DNA of 64,000 bases, taken from positions 252,501-316,500 of the forward strand of contig CM069770.1 of the NCBI GenBank assembly GCA_036169595.1, given 5' to 3'. The notes beneath the pieces are model-generated. The model made no database searches. It was not told the origin of the DNA and saw only the letters and a list, made by a program, of their open reading frames with translations. Shown piece by piece: positions 60,796 through 64,000 of this stretch (position 1 is its first letter; each line of letters begins with the position of its first letter). Origin of the DNA: Dictyostelium firmibasis (taxonomy: Eukaryota; Evosea; Eumycetozoa; Dictyosteliales; Dictyosteliaceae). Position numbers and translations under genes: made by a program.

Positions 60796-63700
60796 TTATT
60801 TATTTAATTTGTAGATATGGTTGATATGATTTTTTATCATTTGATCAGTAATTTTTAAATGATTTTCTAATGAACCCATTGATTTTAGTAATGATTTTGT
60901 TGATGATGATAGTTTTTGATTTTTATTGATTGAATGTTGATTGTTTTCAAATTTCAAAATATCCAAAGAATGAAAAGACTTTAATTTAATACATGATTGA
61001 AGATTTGAATTATTTACTAATTTAATCCATTCATCAAGTGGAACACTTTTACAATTAAAATATTTTTCGAGTGGTTGAACCATTGAAATCGATTGGAGTG
61101 GTTCATCATGAACATTATAGATATTCATCTTTGAATTTGTCCAACATTTATCATTCATTATTAAATTTGTTGAATTATTTGCCACCCATGTAACTGGACT
61201 TAATAAAAGGTTTTCATTACCAACTTTATTTGGAAAGTAACCTAGTTCATAACAACATTGTATTGTTAATAGAGTAAAATCGCTACTGTGGCCAATACCA
61301 GTATCAGGATTTAAAAATATACCTGGAGGTCTAATTAAAATTGATGATATATTGTATTTTGATGATGCTTCCTTTAGAATGTATTCAGCAACTACTTTAC
61401 TCTTCATATATCCAGTTGGTAAATTTTCAATATTCTCAATTGAAGGTAGTATCGATTCATTGAAATTATCACCTACATCTTGATTATAAAATACTGAAAA
61501 TGATGAAAAGTTTACTATTGGAATTTTGTTTACTTTTGCTGAAGATAAAGATAATTTAATTATTTCAATTACACCGTTTATGTTAACTATTTTACAATCT
61601 TGATAGCTTGATTTCAAATTAATATCAGCACCAGAGTTAATTATTAAATTAACATTTGTAGAGATTTTTTTATAATCATCTTTTGACAAACCAAATTCAT
61701 TCTTTGATAAATCACCGATCACTGGAGTAATCTTTGAAAGTTGAGTTTGATTTAATTTTTCATGAAGGTTATGATTTTTTAAATTGTTTATAATTTCATT
61801 TAATGGATTAATAGAATTACTCTTATTTCTTAATAAACAATAGATTGATTTACATTTTTCTAATTGAATAAAATTAAATAATAAGTACGCACCTAAGTAA
61901 CCTGTTGAACCAGTTAAAAAAATTACCTTTTCATCGTTATTGCTGTTAATATCAATGTTATCATTTGATGTTTTAATAATATTATTGAATATTGAATCAT
62001 CAACTTTCATTTCGTTTTTCCAAAATTCAACACTATGATTTGAATGAGGTGATTCAACTTTAATTGATTCTGATTTTATTTCGTTTTGACTACTTCTTTT
62101 ATTTAATGACGATATAATTATTTGAATTGATGTATTGATAGGATTATTTTGAAGTTGTTGAATAGTAATGAAGTTTAAACCAATTTCTTTATCTATCCAA
62201 TTCTTTAACTGAACGATTACTAAAGAGTCTGCACCATAATCAATTAATCTTATATCTTGATTAATCTTTGATTCTTCTATTGAAAATAATTCTGAAACTT
62301 TTTTAATAAATAATTTTTCAATATTACTTTCATGAGCCAATGCATATTTTTTCTTTGATGAAGAGTTGTTTTGTAAATTTAAATAGTAATCAAATTTAGA
62401 AATGAGTGAAGTTTGTTCATTATTTCTAAATTTCTTCAAATCAAAACTTGAAACCATAGAATTTGTAAATTTATTTGGATTTTGAATTTGTAAATCTAAT
62501 AAACCCAATACTTTATTGATTGGTGTTGGAATAAAGCCAACCCCATCTAACAATGCTGATATTGATTCATTCTTTGATACAAAACCTGTTGATTGAATTG
62601 AACCAAGATTAATACATGTTGATGCTAATCCAAGTGAATGTCTATATCTAGAGAATGAATCTAATATAGAATTTGCACAAACATAACTACATTGATCAGT
62701 TGAGCCAACTATTGATGCTATGGATGACGATGTTACAAAATTCATTAATTTCCAATTATGTTCTATAGATAGGTTATGTAAATTAATAGCACCCATTGAT
62801 TTAGCACCATGTGATATATCTAAATGTTCCATACTAATATCATCAACCTTACAAGCAGTCTGAGTGAATGCAAAATGAAAAATTGAATCAATGTTTGAAA
62901 TTTCTTTATTTTCATTAAGAATTTCACTAATTGCATTACCGACCGAATCATATTTTGAAATATCAATACTTTTGAAATGGAATTTTATATTTTTTCTATC
63001 AATTAACTTGGATTTGTTAATTAGGAATTCTAATTCCCATTTCATTGATGATTTGGACATGATAATTATGTTTTCAGTTCCTGTTGAATATTTTACAATC
63101 CATTTTAGAATTTCCAATATTATACCAGATTGACCAGTGACTAATATATTTTTACCTAAATAATCCGATTTTATTTGATAGTTCTCTTTTAAAATTGTAT
63201 AATCGTTTTGGTGTAGTCGATTTTTCATTAATTTACTTAATATATCTTGGTCATGATTAACTACAATTTTACCAATGTGTTTTCTTTCGTTCATATACTC
63301 AATGGCATCTTTTATATTTGAATTTGAAAAAGAACTGATTGGTATTAGTTTTAGTTGATGATTTTCAATTGCATCTGAAATCATTGATAAACAATTGTTC
63401 ATTGTGTATCTATTAACTGTCGTCAATTCAAAGTTATGATACCCTTTATTAAATTTGAAATTTGTGTTTTTTAAATATTCACTTTGGTTTAAATGAGTAA
63501 TTGATAAATCAACGATTCTACCTTTGGTTGTTAATAATTTGAAATTTGCATCCATGTAATCACTAGATAATGTATTTATAATTAAATCAACACCATTCTT
63601 GGTTGAGCCTAATTCAATTAATTTCTTTTGGATGTTATTGACATAGCTTTTATCTCTTGTTGAATAGATACCAGTTATGAAATCTCCATATTTGTCAATG

Positions 63701-64000
63701 AGGTATTGTTTCTTTTCATCTGATCCAACTGTTACAAAAACAAATGATTTATGACCTTTCCATTTTAAAATTTCTAATGCCGATAATCCAATACCACCAC
63801 TTGCTGAATGAATTAAAATACTTTCATTTTGCTCAATATTGAAATCACCAACATAAAATAAACTATAGAATGATGATATATAAACTACAGGTATAGAGGC
63901 TGCTTCAACATGACTAATGTTTCTTGGTTTTAAATGAATCTTATTATAGTCAACTACTGTATGTGATGATGCTGAATTATTAGTTGAACCAAATACTTCA
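60796..64000 (-). CDS. Polyketide synthase, C-terminal part (ER-KR-ACP-thioester reductase)
   Basis: The frame is open to the window edge, so the gene starts outside; at least 1067 residues are visible and the Met at 63555 is internal. The first part is an enoyl reductase: SILIHSASGGIGLSALEIL and KNGVDLIINTLSSDYMDANF. Next is a ketoreductase with K, Y and N catalytic residues (KSMGAINLH, then CSYVCANSILDSF); its nucleotide loop is atypical (LVTGQSGIILEIL at about 63145). An acyl carrier domain follows, with the phosphopantetheine serine in LIDYGADSLVIVQL (about 62225). The C-terminal domain is a thioester reductase: VIFLTGSTGYLGAYLL and GYMKSKVVAEYIL. Such a terminal domain releases the chain as aldehyde or alcohol. 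Dictyostelids have dozens of these enzymes; the product is unknown. Confidence 0.95.
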   Translation of the reverse strand, partial: EVFGSTNNSASSHTVVDYNKIHLKPRNISHVEAASIPVVYISSFYSLFYVGDFNIEQNESILIHSASGGIGLSALEILKWKGHKSFVFVTVGSDEKKQYLIDKYGDFITGIYSTRDKSYVNNIQKKLIELGSTKNGVDLIINTLSSDYMDANFKLLTTKGRIVDLSITHLNQSEYLKNTNFKFNKGYHNFELTTVNRYTMNNCLSMISDAIENHQLKLIPISSFSNSNIKDAIEYMNERKHIGKIVVNHDQDILSKLMKNRLHQNDYTILKENYQIKSDYLGKNILVTGQSGIILEILKWIVKYSTGTENIIIMSKSSMKWELEFLINKSKLIDRKNIKFHFKSIDISKYDSVGNAISEILNENKEISNIDSIFHFAFTQTACKVDDISMEHLDISHGAKSMGAINLHNLSIEHNWKLMNFVTSSSIASIVGSTDQCSYVCANSILDSFSRYRHSLGLASTCINLGSIQSTGFVSKNESISALLDGVGFIPTPINKVLGLLDLQIQNPNKFTNSMVSSFDLKKFRNNEQTSLISKFDYYLNLQNNSSSKKKYALAHESNIEKLFIKKVSELFSIEESKINQDIRLIDYGADSLVIVQLKNWIDKEIGLNFITIQQLQNNPINTSIQIIISSLNKRSSQNEIKSESIKVESPHSNHSVEFWKNEMKVDDSIFNNIIKTSNDNIDINSNNDEKVIFLTGSTGYLGAYLLFNFIQLEKCKSIYCLLRNKSNSINPLNEIINNLKNHNLHEKLNQTQLSKITPVIGDLSKNEFGLSKDDYKKISTNVNLIINSGADINLKSSYQDCKIVNINGVIEIIKLSLSSAKVNKIPIVNFSSFSVFYNQDVGDNFNESILPSIENIENLPTGYMKSKVVAEYILKEASSKYNISSILIRPPGIFLNPDTGIGHSSDFTLLTIQCCYELGYFPNKVGNENLLLSPVTWVANNSTNLIMNDKCWTNSKMNIYNVHDEPLQSISMVQPLEKYFNCKSVPLDEWIKLVNNSNLQSCIKLKSFHSLDILKFENNQHSINKNQKLSSSTKSLLKSMGSLENHLKITDQMIKNHINHIYKLNK

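Overview
The window is nuclear DNA of a dictyostelid social amoeba, almost certainly Dictyostelium discoideum or a very close relative. This is inferred from the extreme AT content, long poly(A)/poly(T) runs between genes, short AT-rich introns with GTAAGT/GTATGT-type donors, pure AAT/ATT and CAA triplet arrays that encode Asn, Gln or Thr tracts, and tightly packed genes. No tRNA, rRNA, CRISPR array or bacterial-type operon is visible.

The window holds about 31 well-supported protein genes, cut at both ends. Left third (1-21 kb): a partial kelch-repeat gene, a METTL21-type lysine methyltransferase, a secreted GH9 endoglucanase, the small spliceosome subunit SF3B5, a mitochondrial SLC25 carrier, a large Asn-tract protein of unknown function, the 60S export adaptor NMD3, a probable mitochondrial protein of unknown function, ribosomal protein eS25, two tail-to-tail TIM-barrel phosphodiesterase-like genes, and a low-complexity small protein. 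Middle (21-42 kb): ribosomal protein eL27, a divergent CCT-like chaperonin, a RING-H2 protein, an ADP-sugar-type Nudix hydrolase, a NAP/SET histone chaperone, a CCA-adding enzyme, a decayed DNA-transposon transposase fragment, a two-membrane-segment protein, a SAP-domain protein, the GATOR1 subunit NPRL2, a CLASP-like TOG protein and COP9 signalosome subunit CSN7. Right third (42-64 kb): a protein with three CUE/UBA-like segments, a large helical-repeat protein, a secreted Cys-rich protein, the nucleolar MYBBP1A/Pol5 homologue, a NAPE-PLD-like hydrolase, a GNAT acetyltransferase, a possible PD-(D/E)XK nuclease gene, and the 3' part of a polyketide synthase with ER-KR-ACP-thioester reductase order.

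Most genes are unlinked housekeeping functions: ribosome biogenesis (NMD3, eS25, eL27, MYBBP1A), RNA processing (SF3B5, CCA enzyme), protein turnover (CSN7, RING, CUE), nutrient signalling (NPRL2) and cytoskeleton (CLASP). Accessory or lineage-specific features are the polyketide synthase, the nuclease-like gene with an 11-residue tandem repeat, the Cys-rich secreted protein and the transposase fossil. Exon structures were worked out by hand from donor and acceptor sites, reading frame and family similarity; all family assignments are from recognised motifs, not from searches.
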